This document shows, in pieces, positions 18,543-26,402 of a stretch of 64,000 bases of DNA; the first letter of the stretch is position 1; every line of letters starts with the position of its first letter. Location of the stretch: contig CBDAQR010000003.1 of NCBI GenBank assembly GCA_965199055.1, forward strand, positions 620,001-684,000, in the 5' to 3' direction. The position numbers were made by a program, and so were the translations under genes. The stretch comes from CBDAQR01 sp965199055. GTDB taxonomy: Bacteria > Pseudomonadota > Gammaproteobacteria > Pseudomonadales > Halieaceae. Below the pieces are notes generated by a model. The model ran no database searches. It was not told where the DNA came from and worked only from the letters and a program-made list of their open reading frames with translations.

Positions 18543-18833
18543 ATGCGTAAGGACAAAGAAAAAGTACTGGACGAAGTGTGGACGGATGAGCGTGTTCGCA
18601 GCTTTTTGGAGGTCAGATCACACGACGATGTTGCAACGGATTTCCATACCCTGCTCAAGGCCTACCAGAGCATGCGCGCCGATGACTTTGCCAAATTTAT
18701 CGGCTATTTCTGCGCGGAAGGCCGCGACCTTAACTGCACCAATCCTGCGGGCGAGACCGTGCTTTCTATAGTCGAATCCCATCGTAAGGGAGGCGACTAT
18801 GCCTCGGTTTTGCGCAATGCCGGCGCAAACTGA
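18543..18833 (+). CDS. Small conserved protein, PA4642 family
   Basis: The 96-residue soluble protein resembles an uncharacterised family known from Pseudomonas (PA4642): charged start MRKDKEKVLDEVW, middle ADDFAKFIGYFCAEGRDLN and end NPAGETVLSIVESHRKGGDY. The C-terminal half reads like a single ankyrin-type helix-turn-helix, which is my inference. A CAGGAAAG ribosome site lies upstream, and the gene follows gatB by 13 bases. No function is known to me. Confidence 0.75.
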   Translation: MRKDKEKVLDEVWTDERVRSFLEVRSHDDVATDFHTLLKAYQSMRADDFAKFIGYFCAEGRDLNCTNPAGETVLSIVESHRKGGDYASVLRNAGAN

Positions 18834-18839
18834 GCCTCG

Positions 18840-19427
18840 CTATTGACGAAATCGTTCCCGGTTGCGCTCTTTAGCTGCCTCACCCTTACGCAGCAAGACA
18901 TAGACCGCGCCGGTGCCGCCATGCTGGGGCCGGGCGCTGTGAAACGCTTGCACGGCATCCAGCTCGCGCAGCCAGTGATCAACATAGCCTTTCACTAACG
19001 AGGCCTGTCTGCGCCCCTGATCACCGCTATTTTCGCCTTTTCCATGCACAACAATGACAGTGCGCAGCCCCAGCTCACTCGCTTGCTGAACAAATTCGTA
19101 GAGCTCACGCCGCGCCTGTTTAATTGTCATACGATGCAGGTTCAAGCGCGCTTCTGCCTCGTAGCGACCCTGCTTTAATTTGCGATAAACGCCATCCTGA
19201 ATGCCAGGACGCTTAAACTCGAGTATGTACCAGGGATCGAGGGGCTCGATACCTTCATCCGCCAGCGGATTGGGATCAGCTTTTTCGGCCACAGCCGCAG
19301 CGCGTCGCTGTTCAGCCGCATCCAAACTGGGGCCGCCACGGCGGCGCCTACCGGCGCGGGATTCCTGCTTCAGCGGCGTGACCCCGGCCATTTCTTCGCT
19401 AAACAGTGTTTTCTCGTCATCAACCAT
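18840..19427 (-). CDS. Smr-domain protein (SmrA/YdaL-like putative nuclease)
   Basis: The 195-residue protein has a charged, Arg-rich N-terminal tail and a C-terminal Smr (small MutS-related) domain. The domain's LDxH-type motif appears as LNLHRMTIKQARREL and its glycine loop as VIVVHGKGENSG, followed by VDHWLRELDAVQAF and GGTGAVYVLLRK. Smr domains nick nucleic acids; members of this stand-alone type in E. coli are SmrA and SmrB. It is convergent with the PA4642-like gene and divergent from the CWC gene. Confidence 0.85.
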   Translation of the reverse strand: MVDDEKTLFSEEMAGVTPLKQESRAGRRRRGGPSLDAAEQRRAAAVAEKADPNPLADEGIEPLDPWYILEFKRPGIQDGVYRKLKQGRYEAEARLNLHRMTIKQARRELYEFVQQASELGLRTVIVVHGKGENSGDQGRRQASLVKGYVDHWLRELDAVQAFHSARPQHGGTGAVYVLLRKGEAAKERNRERFRQ

Positions 19428-19448
19428 AACGCGCAGTATTATAAGGCA

Positions 19449-19667
19449 ATGACCGAGCCGAAAAAGCCATCAGAGCGCCACTGCCCACTGTGTGCACAAG
19501 AAAATAACTGTGCCATGGCGGTGAACCCCAATGCCAGCAGTTGCTGGTGCATGGACGTGACTCCAACCGAGAGCTTACTGGCTCATCCAGCGGTGAGCAG
19601 CAGTCCTGGCCAGTGCATCTGTCGCCGCTGTATCGAAGCCGCCGAGGAGCCTTCCAATGCGCGGTAA
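19449..19667 (+). CDS. Cysteine-rich CWC family protein
   Basis: This 72-residue protein has the spacing of the cysteine-rich CWC family: CPLCAQENNCAMA, then SCWCMDV, then CICRRC. Such proteins probably bind zinc; their role is unknown. Its last codons overlap the cysZ start by 11 bases, so the two are likely translated together. Confidence 0.8.
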   Translation: MTEPKKPSERHCPLCAQENNCAMAVNPNASSCWCMDVTPTESLLAHPAVSSSPGQCICRRCIEAAEEPSNAR

Positions 19668-20403
19668 TCTGAGCGGCGGCATATCCTATTTTGTGCGTGG
19701 TCTCGAGTTGCTGAAGCACCCCCGGCTGCGCCCGTTCGTCATCATTCCACTGACGATCAACATCGTCATTTTTTCCACACTGATCTACTACAGCATCGGC
19801 TGGGTGGACAGCACGCTGGCGGACTGGGTGAAGGCAATCCCGGATTGGCTGAGTTGGCTCAACTGGTTGATCTGGCCGCTGGTGGTCATCGCACTGGCCC
19901 TGGTGACCGGCTACCTTTTTACCGCAGTGGCGATCCTGATAGCGTCTCCTTTTAACGGCTTACTCGCAGAAAAAGCCGAAGAAATCATTACCGGTGAACA
20001 GGTTGCGGGACCTGAAACCATTGCTGCGGCGTTCATGATCTTCCCGCGCTCTATCATGCGGGAGCTGGTGAAGTTTGCCTACTATCTACCGCTGCTGCTG
20101 GGGGTTTTCATACTGAGCTGGATACCACCCATCAGCGCGGTGGCACCCCTGCTCTGGTTCCTCTTTGGAGCATGGATGATGGCGATTCAATACGTGGACT
20201 ACCCGATGGACAATCATCAGCTGGGCTTTGCGGAGGTCAAGCGAGTGCTGCGGGGCCAGCGCTTGAGCAGTATTGGTTTCGGCGGCACAGTGGCCCTGGT
20301 CAGCGGCATACCCCTGCTCAACTTCTTCGTAGTGCCGGCGGCGGTTTGTGGCGCCACCCTGTTCTGGTGTGAAGAACTCAGGCGCCAGCCCAGGCGTCAG
20401 TGA
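19657..20403 (+). CDS. cysZ: Sulfate transporter CysZ
   Basis: CysZ is an inner-membrane sulfate channel feeding cysteine synthesis. The 248-residue protein has the family start (GGISYFVRGLELLKHPRLRP), several hydrophobic helices (PFVIIPLTINIVIFSTLIYY, LVVIALALVTGYLFTAVAIL), and SPFNGLLAEKAEE and QYVDYPMDNH in the conserved core. It overlaps the upstream CWC gene by 11 bases and the convergent helicase gene by 7. Confidence 0.9.
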   Translation: MRGNLSGGISYFVRGLELLKHPRLRPFVIIPLTINIVIFSTLIYYSIGWVDSTLADWVKAIPDWLSWLNWLIWPLVVIALALVTGYLFTAVAILIASPFNGLLAEKAEEIITGEQVAGPETIAAAFMIFPRSIMRELVKFAYYLPLLLGVFILSWIPPISAVAPLLWFLFGAWMMAIQYVDYPMDNHQLGFAEVKRVLRGQRLSSIGFGGTVALVSGIPLLNFFVVPAAVCGATLFWCEELRRQPRRQ

Positions 20404-21623
20404 GCGAGCAAATCCTCAGGCGGATGCTCACATTCCAACTTGTGACCTAGAAGGGTTTCAATATCCGGTAACAGGAAGGCGTCGTCTTCGCTCGCGAAAC
20501 TCACTGAGACACCCGTGGCCCCTGCCCTTCCCGTACGCCCGATCCGGTGCACGTAATCCTCCGGATCTTCGGGGAGATTGTAGTTAATGACGTGGGATAC
20601 ACCGTCGACATGAATACCCCGGCCGGCGACGTCAGTAGCCACCAATACCTTGAGATCACCCTGCTTAAACTGCTCCAGGGTGCGAGTGCGCTTGTTCTGA
20701 GGTACCTCCCCCGACAGTATGCCTGCGGGAAATCCGGCGCGACGCAGCTTTTCGTGCAGGCGTCGCACCTGGTCGCGTCGGTTAGCAAAGATAATCACTG
20801 AATCGGCTTCTGGGCTGCGTAACAGATTATTCAGCACCCGATAGCGCTGTTCACTGCTTACCATGTAGACGCGCTGGTCCACCGTATCGGTGGCAACATT
20901 CTCCGGTTCGATTTCCACGTGCACCGGCTCGAAGGTCCACTGCTGAGAGAGATTGATAATGTCCTGCGTGAACGTCGCACTGAATAGCAGGGTCTGACGG
21001 TGGGATTTCTGTGGCGTTGCTCGAACAATGCGCTTCACCTGCGGGATGAATCCCATGTCGAGCATACGGTCGGCCTCATCGAGCACCAGTATCTCGACCC
21101 GATCGAGATAAATATCGCGTCGACTCATGAAATCGATCAGGCGTCCCGGCGCGGCCACCACCAGGTCCACTACCTCGCGCTGCAGTCGATTCAGCTGCTT
21201 CTGGTAATCCATACCACCAATCAAGGTACAGATGCCGAGCCCTGTATGACGCCCCAACTCCTCAGCATCTGCGGCAATCTGCATCACCAATTCGCGGGTA
21301 GGCGCAATCACCAGGGCACGCGGCTCACCCACGAAGCGCTCACCCTCGAGTGGGTTCAACAATAAGTCATTGAAGATGGTAATCAGGAAGGCCGCCGTCT
21401 TGCCCGTGCCTGTCTGGGCCTTACCGATGGCGTCGTGTCCCTGCAGCGTATGCGGCAGCACCTGAGCCTGTATTGGCGAGCAGTATTGAAAGCCGAGGTC
21501 GGCAATACCGTGCATCAAACTGTCTTCCAGATCCAGGTCGTGAAAACGGGTCTCGCCCTCTTTTTCATCTACCTGGAACTGTTCGGGGGACCAGTCTGAC
21601 TGGCCCTGATTGTTTCGTCTCAT
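20397..21623 (-). CDS. rhlB: DEAD-box ATP-dependent RNA helicase, RhlB-like
   Basis: The 408-residue protein carries the full DEAD-box set: Q motif (GFQYCSPIQAQVLP), motif I (AQTGTGKT), Ia (APTRELVMQI), GG, motif II (VLDEADRML), motif III (SAT), and in the second domain ATDVAGRGIHVDGV and HRIGRTGRAG. It most resembles RhlB, the RNase E partner in mRNA decay, by the PIQAxxLP, ADRMxDxGF and LPxIE end segments. The C-terminal tail is short. A long inverted repeat lies just upstream of its start. Confidence 0.82.
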   Translation of the reverse strand: MRRNNQGQSDWSPEQFQVDEKEGETRFHDLDLEDSLMHGIADLGFQYCSPIQAQVLPHTLQGHDAIGKAQTGTGKTAAFLITIFNDLLLNPLEGERFVGEPRALVIAPTRELVMQIAADAEELGRHTGLGICTLIGGMDYQKQLNRLQREVVDLVVAAPGRLIDFMSRRDIYLDRVEILVLDEADRMLDMGFIPQVKRIVRATPQKSHRQTLLFSATFTQDIINLSQQWTFEPVHVEIEPENVATDTVDQRVYMVSSEQRYRVLNNLLRSPEADSVIIFANRRDQVRRLHEKLRRAGFPAGILSGEVPQNKRTRTLEQFKQGDLKVLVATDVAGRGIHVDGVSHVINYNLPEDPEDYVHRIGRTGRAGATGVSVSFASEDDAFLLPDIETLLGHKLECEHPPEDLLAH

Positions 21624-21626
21624 TTA

Positions 21627-21660
21627 GCCCCGCTTTGGACTGTGTCAAAAAAAGCGGGGC
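21627..21660. terminator. 10-bp perfect inverted repeat between the DoxX gene and rhlB
   Basis: GCCCCGCTTT (21627-21636) and AAAGCGGGGC (21651-21660) form a 10-bp perfect stem with a 14-base loop, directly downstream of the minus-strand DoxX gene and 3 bases upstream of the rhlB start. No T run follows on the minus strand, so a simple terminator is uncertain. It would equally form a hairpin in the rhlB mRNA leader. Confidence 0.5.
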
Positions 21661-21689
21661 ATTCTACCACTTTCAGGGGCAGTGCGCGC

Positions 21690-22289
21690 CTAGCTGCTGC
21701 GCCGATCTCCGCCGGTCCATTCCCGCAACCAGTGATCAACGCTGAAGTACCGCCCGCCTCCGGTAAAGAGCAGCACAATCAGCATGACGAGGTAGGTAAT
21801 GGCAAACTCAATGCCATTGTTCAAAATGACATAACCGCCCTGTTCGGTGAGCCAGTCGTAGTTACCGTGCTCCCGCAGAATATCCCTGGCCCGCTCCAGC
21901 CGTGCAGCGACCTCGGGTGCATTGGAATCGGCAATCGCCGCCCAGCCATTCTCCCAATGCACGGCAAAGGCAGCCACTAACATCGTAACAATCAAAGGAA
22001 TAACCACCCAGCGCGTGGCCAGGCCCAGCGCCAACAAGATCGCACCGATGGCTTCGGTGTACGCAGCCAGGTAGGCCATCAACGCCGGGAACGGCAAACC
22101 CAAGCCCCAATCGGGGTTTCCAAACCAGGCGATCGTATTTTCCATACCCCCCAGCTTGGTCGTGCCCGCTACCCAAAACACCGGCACCAGATACAGGCGC
22201 AGTGCTAGCGGCGCCAGGCCATCGAGATACTTCAGTCGGACAAAAATCGCGTTGTGCAGCGAGTAATACAGTTCCACCAGATTTTGCAT
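21690..22289 (-). CDS. DoxX-family membrane protein
   Basis: The 199-residue protein has about four hydrophobic segments and the DoxX-type features RLYLVPVFWVAGTTKLGGM near the start and an AYTEAIGAILLALGLATRW core. DoxX proteins are quinone-linked or redox-related membrane proteins of mostly unknown role. A polar insert of about 40 residues (NAPEVAARLERARDIL) lies before the last helix. The gene stands alone between moeB and rhlB on the minus strand. Confidence 0.8.
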   Translation of the reverse strand: MQNLVELYYSLHNAIFVRLKYLDGLAPLALRLYLVPVFWVAGTTKLGGMENTIAWFGNPDWGLGLPFPALMAYLAAYTEAIGAILLALGLATRWVVIPLIVTMLVAAFAVHWENGWAAIADSNAPEVAARLERARDILREHGNYDWLTEQGGYVILNNGIEFAITYLVMLIVLLFTGGGRYFSVDHWLREWTGGDRRSS

Positions 22290-22344
22290 TGTCTTGTTCC
22301 TTTGAGTTGCCGAGAGTCAGACCGCGAACCGCGCGATAAGTTGC

Positions 22345-23094
22345 CTAAGCCTTTCCGCAGTGCGGACAGTCGGGGTTCTTACGCAGCGCTATCTTGCGCG
22401 TCTCCATACTCCAGCCGTCAAGCAGCAGCATTTCACCGGCTAACGGACGACCGAAACCCGCCAGCATTTTCACGGCCTCCAACGCCTGCAGCGATCCGAT
22501 AACACCGACCAGCGGCGCCAGCACACCGTTTTCTGAACAGGAGAGCTCTACCTCATCGTTCCCCTCGGGGTACAGGCAGCGGTAGCAGGGCGTCCCCTTG
22601 GCAGCATCGAACACCGTGACCTGGCCTTCTGAACGCACTGCCGCACCGGACACCTGGGGTTTGCCGAGTTCGATACAGACTTTGTTAAGCGCCAGCCGGG
22701 TCGCAAAGCTATCTGTGGCATCAATCACAAGATCGACTTCAGCCACGTACTCGTGCAAACGCTCCGCAGTCAGGTACTCCGGCACCCGTTGCAAAACCGT
22801 CGCGGGATTCAAGGCGGCAATTCGCTGTGCAGCAGAATCCACTTTAAACATGCCGAGGTCGGCTTCAGTATGGGCGACCTGCCGTTGCAGATTAGTCGCT
22901 TCGACCTTATCTCCATCCGCCAGCACCAGGCGGCCAACACCGGCTGCCGCCAGGTAAAGCGCCGCCGGGCACCCCAGGCCGCCGAGTCCGAGTACCAGGA
23001 CAGAACTCGCTAACAAATGCTCTTGCCCTGCCACATCGAAGCCATTCAACATGAGCTGTCGACTGTAGCGCAGCAGTTGCTCGTCACTGATCAT
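22345..23094 (-). CDS. moeB: MoeB-like adenylyltransferase (ThiF/HesA/MoeB family)
   Basis: MoeB adenylates the C-terminal glycine of MoaD for molybdopterin synthesis; close relatives act on ThiS. The frame is open from 23136, but the ATG at 23094 gives the family start MISDEQLLRYSRQLMLNGFD and a length of 249 residues, as in E. coli. It has the nucleotide loop LGLGGLGCPAALYLAAAG, the DGDKVEATNLQRQ motif and the two zinc pairs CYRC and CPHC. It overlaps prmC by 11 bases and follows hemA-prfA-prmC. Confidence 0.88.
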   Translation of the reverse strand: MISDEQLLRYSRQLMLNGFDVAGQEHLLASSVLVLGLGGLGCPAALYLAAAGVGRLVLADGDKVEATNLQRQVAHTEADLGMFKVDSAAQRIAALNPATVLQRVPEYLTAERLHEYVAEVDLVIDATDSFATRLALNKVCIELGKPQVSGAAVRSEGQVTVFDAAKGTPCYRCLYPEGNDEVELSCSENGVLAPLVGVIGSLQALEAVKMLAGFGRPLAGEMLLLDGWSMETRKIALRKNPDCPHCGKA

Positions 23095-23914
23095 GCCAGC
23101 GCCCTCCGGATATGCGCTCGTGACCTGCAAGGTCACGGCGACTTTCTATCTCTTTAAATCCTGCCGCTTCCAGCAGCTGGCGCACAGCGGGGCCCTGATC
23201 ATAGCCATGCTCCACCAACAGCCAGCCGTGATGATTCAAAAATGCAGGAGCCGTTGCTGTGATAGTCCGCAAGTCGTCTAGGCCATCTACACCCGCGGCT
23301 AAGGCAGCGCGCGGCTCGAAGCGAACATCACCTTGCGCCAGATGTTCGTCATCACTGACCACATAAGGAGGATTGGACACCAGCAAGTCAAAACACTCAC
23401 CCGTGAGCGCCTCACCCCAGTTGGAGTGCAGGAACTCAACGTTGTCGATACGCAGTCGCCGAGCGTTCTCCAGAGCCAGCTCAATTACCGCAGCGTCAGC
23501 ATCGAGCGCGGTCAATCGCCAATCGGGGCGCTCGCTAGCCAGCGCCAGCGCGATAGCGCCACTACCCGTACCCCAATCGGACACCCGTGCCGTGGTCGGT
23601 AAATCCAGCTCCAAGGCCCACTCCACCAGTGTTTCTGTCTCGGGCCTCGGTATCAGACAGCGCTCGTCTACGCTCAGCGACAGTGTCCAGAAGTCGCGGC
23701 TTCCCACCAGATAGGCAATCGGTTTTCCTGCGCGCCGCGCTTCCAATAATTGCTGATAACGCTGTTCGACGGGGAGCTCGACCTCTTGTTCGGGCCAGGT
23801 GTAGAGGTAGCTTCGATCCTTTTCCAGGCAGAAAGCCAGCAATAACTCAGCCTCGAGCGCTCCACTGTCCGTCGGCAATCTTGCCTGTGTGAGCAGGCCT
23901 GCGATGGTCGGCAT
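23084..23914 (-). CDS. prmC: Release factor glutamine methyltransferase PrmC
   Basis: PrmC methylates the glutamine of the GGQ motif in release factors RF1 and RF2. The 276-residue protein has an N-terminal helical domain and an AdoMet-dependent methyltransferase domain with RVSDWGTGSGAIALAL and the substrate motif SNPPYV. It also has the family sequence IPRPETETLVEWAL. Its ATG shares one base with the prfA stop, so it is translationally coupled to its substrate's gene. Confidence 0.94.
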   Translation of the reverse strand: MPTIAGLLTQARLPTDSGALEAELLLAFCLEKDRSYLYTWPEQEVELPVEQRYQQLLEARRAGKPIAYLVGSRDFWTLSLSVDERCLIPRPETETLVEWALELDLPTTARVSDWGTGSGAIALALASERPDWRLTALDADAAVIELALENARRLRIDNVEFLHSNWGEALTGECFDLLVSNPPYVVSDDEHLAQGDVRFEPRAALAAGVDGLDDLRTITATAPAFLNHHGWLLVEHGYDQGPAVRQLLEAAGFKEIESRRDLAGHERISGGRWHDQ

Positions 23915-25005
23915 CAACTTTCAGCAGCGAGCGCCGCTAACTGATCTGCCTGATGTTCCTGACGGAGCGGCTCGATAACCGCGCCGAGGTCACCCTCCAT
24001 CACCTCCGCCAGCTTGTACAAGGTGAGATTGATGCGGTGATCAGTGATACGACCCTGCGGAAAATTGTAGGTACGAATACGATCCGAGCGATCACCCGTG
24101 CCCACCAGATTTCGTCTTTCCTCAGCCTGGGCGGCTGCCTGCTGATCCTGCGCAGACGACAATAATCTCGCCTGTAACAAGGACATGGCACGGGCGCGGT
24201 TCTGGTGTTGAGAACGCTCGTCCTGGCACTCCACCACCAGACCCGTCGGAATATGCGTGATACGTACAGCGGAATCCGTTTTATTAACGTGCTGGCCACC
24301 GGCGCCCGATGCTCGATAGGTATCCACTCTCAAATCCGCCTTGTTAATCGCTACCTCATCTACCGCATCGGCCTCTGGCAGTATGGCGACGGTACATGCA
24401 GACGTATGAATGCGACCCTGCGACTCGGTTTCGGGTACGCGTTGCACGCGATGGGCACCGGACTCAAACTTGAGATGCGCATACACGTCCTGCCCCGCTA
24501 CACGTGCAATGATCTCCTTGTAACCGCCGTGCTCCCCCGGTCGCTCGCTGATCACTTCAATCTTCCAGCCCTGCTCTTCCACATAGCGGGCATACATGCG
24601 AAACAGGTCGCCCGAAAAAATCGCTGCCTCGTCACCGCCAGTGCCCGCGCGAATCTCAAGGAATACATTGTTCGAGTCATTGGGATCACGCGGGAGCAGC
24701 AATTTCTGTAGCTCTAACTCCAACTCCGACTGATGCTCCTGCGCACTGCGCAGCTCTTCCCCGGCCATTTCTCGCAGATCCGGATCATCGTCCTCCAGCA
24801 ACAGCTGCGCCTCCGCCAGGTCTTCGCCTACCTGCCGGTAGCGGGCGAAGCACTGAACGACAGTTTCCAGCTCAGAGTACTCACGGGAGAGGTCACGAAA
24901 GCGATTTTGATCAGAAATGATCTCGTTATCGCTCAACAGCACCCCCACCTCCTCGTAGCGGTCAGCCAGGGTGTCGAGTTTGGACAATAGTGATTCTTTC
25001 ATCAT
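23914..25005 (-). CDS. prfA: Peptide chain release factor RF1
   Basis: RF1 ends translation at UAG and UAA. The 363-residue protein has the UAG-reading PxT motif as PET (residues 191-193, within VPETESQGRIHTS) and the GGQ motif at 236-238 (SGAGGQHVNKTDSAVRITH). It starts with two ATG codons, and either could serve. It lies between hemA and prmC, the E. coli order. As RF1 reads UAG, its presence means the amber codon in the RTX paralogue at 44964 would normally stop translation. Confidence 0.96.
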   Translation of the reverse strand: MMKESLLSKLDTLADRYEEVGVLLSDNEIISDQNRFRDLSREYSELETVVQCFARYRQVGEDLAEAQLLLEDDDPDLREMAGEELRSAQEHQSELELELQKLLLPRDPNDSNNVFLEIRAGTGGDEAAIFSGDLFRMYARYVEEQGWKIEVISERPGEHGGYKEIIARVAGQDVYAHLKFESGAHRVQRVPETESQGRIHTSACTVAILPEADAVDEVAINKADLRVDTYRASGAGGQHVNKTDSAVRITHIPTGLVVECQDERSQHQNRARAMSLLQARLLSSAQDQQAAAQAEERRNLVGTGDRSDRIRTYNFPQGRITDHRINLTLYKLAEVMEGDLGAVIEPLRQEHQADQLAALAAES

Positions 25006-25033
25006 GCAGCGAATTCTCTCACGGGAAGCTGGC

Positions 25034-26314
25034 CTAGTCTTGCTCCGGCGGCGCCCCCGGAATGCCGAGCAGATCGCGAGCCAGACTCACGACATCCTCG
25101 CGCCCTTCTGCGCTGGCGCGCTTGAGTTCGATGCTGGGGTTATGGATGAGTTTATTCGTCAGCCCACGCGCCATCGCGGTTAAGACCTGCTCGGGATCGT
25201 CACCCCGCGCCAGGGCCTTGAGCGCCTTATCGACCTCCGCATCGCGCAGCTGTTCTGCGTGTCCGCGCAAGGCTTTCACCGTGTCTACCGCATCGCGGGA
25301 GCGAAGCTCCAGGTCGTATTCCCGCACCCCCTCCTGAATAATGACGTCGGCCTTGCGCGCCTCGTCCTGACGGGAGCGCTTGTTCTCTTCAACGATCTCA
25401 CGCAGATCATCGACGCTATACAGGTAAGCGTCCTTCAACTCTCCCACCTGCGGTTCGATATCCCGCGGGACCGCGAGATCCACCATAAGAATGGGCCGGT
25501 GCTTGCGCAGCTTGAGGGCGTGCTCGACAGCGCCCTTGCCCAAAATCGGCAGCTGACTGCCGGTAGAAGAAATCACGATATCAGCGTCGACCAGTTGCTC
25601 GGGGATATCCGCCAGCAGCACTGCTTCAGCACCGAAACGCTCGGCAAGTTCCTTAGCCCGCCCCAGCGTACGATTGGCGACGATGATCTGTGCCACCCCC
25701 GTATCCGCCAGATGTCTTGCCACCAGATCGATGGTCTCTCCAGCACCTACCAGTAACGCCCGCGTGGTGGAGAGATCCGAAAAGATATGCCCCGCCAGAT
25801 CCACCGCCGCGTAGGCGACCGACACCGGATTTTCTCCAATCGCTGTGTCCGTCCTCACCCGCTTGGCAACAGCGAACACGCGAGGAAATACCTGATTCAG
25901 TTCTGCACCCACGGTCCCCGCTTCATCTGCTACGGCATAAGCCGACTTCATCTGGCCCAGAATCTGAGGTTCCCCCAGCACCATGGAATCGAGCCCACTG
26001 GCCACCTTGATCAAGTGACTGAGGGCATCGGCCCCGCTGAAGTGATAGCAATTATCTCTAATGGCGCTCGCTTCAAGATGGTGGTACGTGGCCAGCCAAT
26101 CCAGCGCTCTATCCAGAATCGCGTTGTCAGCGGTATCACCGGCGAGAAACAACTCGGTCCGATTGCAGGTCGAGAGGATGACCATCTCCTGCAATCCGAT
26201 CTGCTGACAGCCCTGCTGCAACGCCTCCACGATCTGGTCGGCAGCAAACGCTACGCGCTCGCGAACCTCCAGCGATGCTGTGGTGTGATTTATGCCCAGG
26301 GCGGTGAGACTCAT
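25034..26314 (-). CDS. hemA: Glutamyl-tRNA reductase
   Basis: HemA reduces glutamyl-tRNA to glutamate-1-semialdehyde, the first step of C5 tetrapyrrole synthesis. The 426-residue protein shows GINHTTASLEVRERVAF, the catalytic Cys50 in ILSTCNRTELF, the NADPH-binding region (ALLVGAGETIDLVARHL) and the C-terminal dimerisation helices. It is the first gene of the hemA-prfA-prmC-moeB run and is divergent from the TPR lipoprotein gene. Confidence 0.96.
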   Translation of the reverse strand: MSLTALGINHTTASLEVRERVAFAADQIVEALQQGCQQIGLQEMVILSTCNRTELFLAGDTADNAILDRALDWLATYHHLEASAIRDNCYHFSGADALSHLIKVASGLDSMVLGEPQILGQMKSAYAVADEAGTVGAELNQVFPRVFAVAKRVRTDTAIGENPVSVAYAAVDLAGHIFSDLSTTRALLVGAGETIDLVARHLADTGVAQIIVANRTLGRAKELAERFGAEAVLLADIPEQLVDADIVISSTGSQLPILGKGAVEHALKLRKHRPILMVDLAVPRDIEPQVGELKDAYLYSVDDLREIVEENKRSRQDEARKADVIIQEGVREYDLELRSRDAVDTVKALRGHAEQLRDAEVDKALKALARGDDPEQVLTAMARGLTNKLIHNPSIELKRASAEGREDVVSLARDLLGIPGAPPEQD

Positions 26315-26402
26315 AGGGCCGCGATTCTAGCAGGGAAGCACCACAAATGCAGGGGTGTGGCGGCCACTGTGCGCCGTGCTCAAGCTGTGTCATTATTGCG
26401 CC

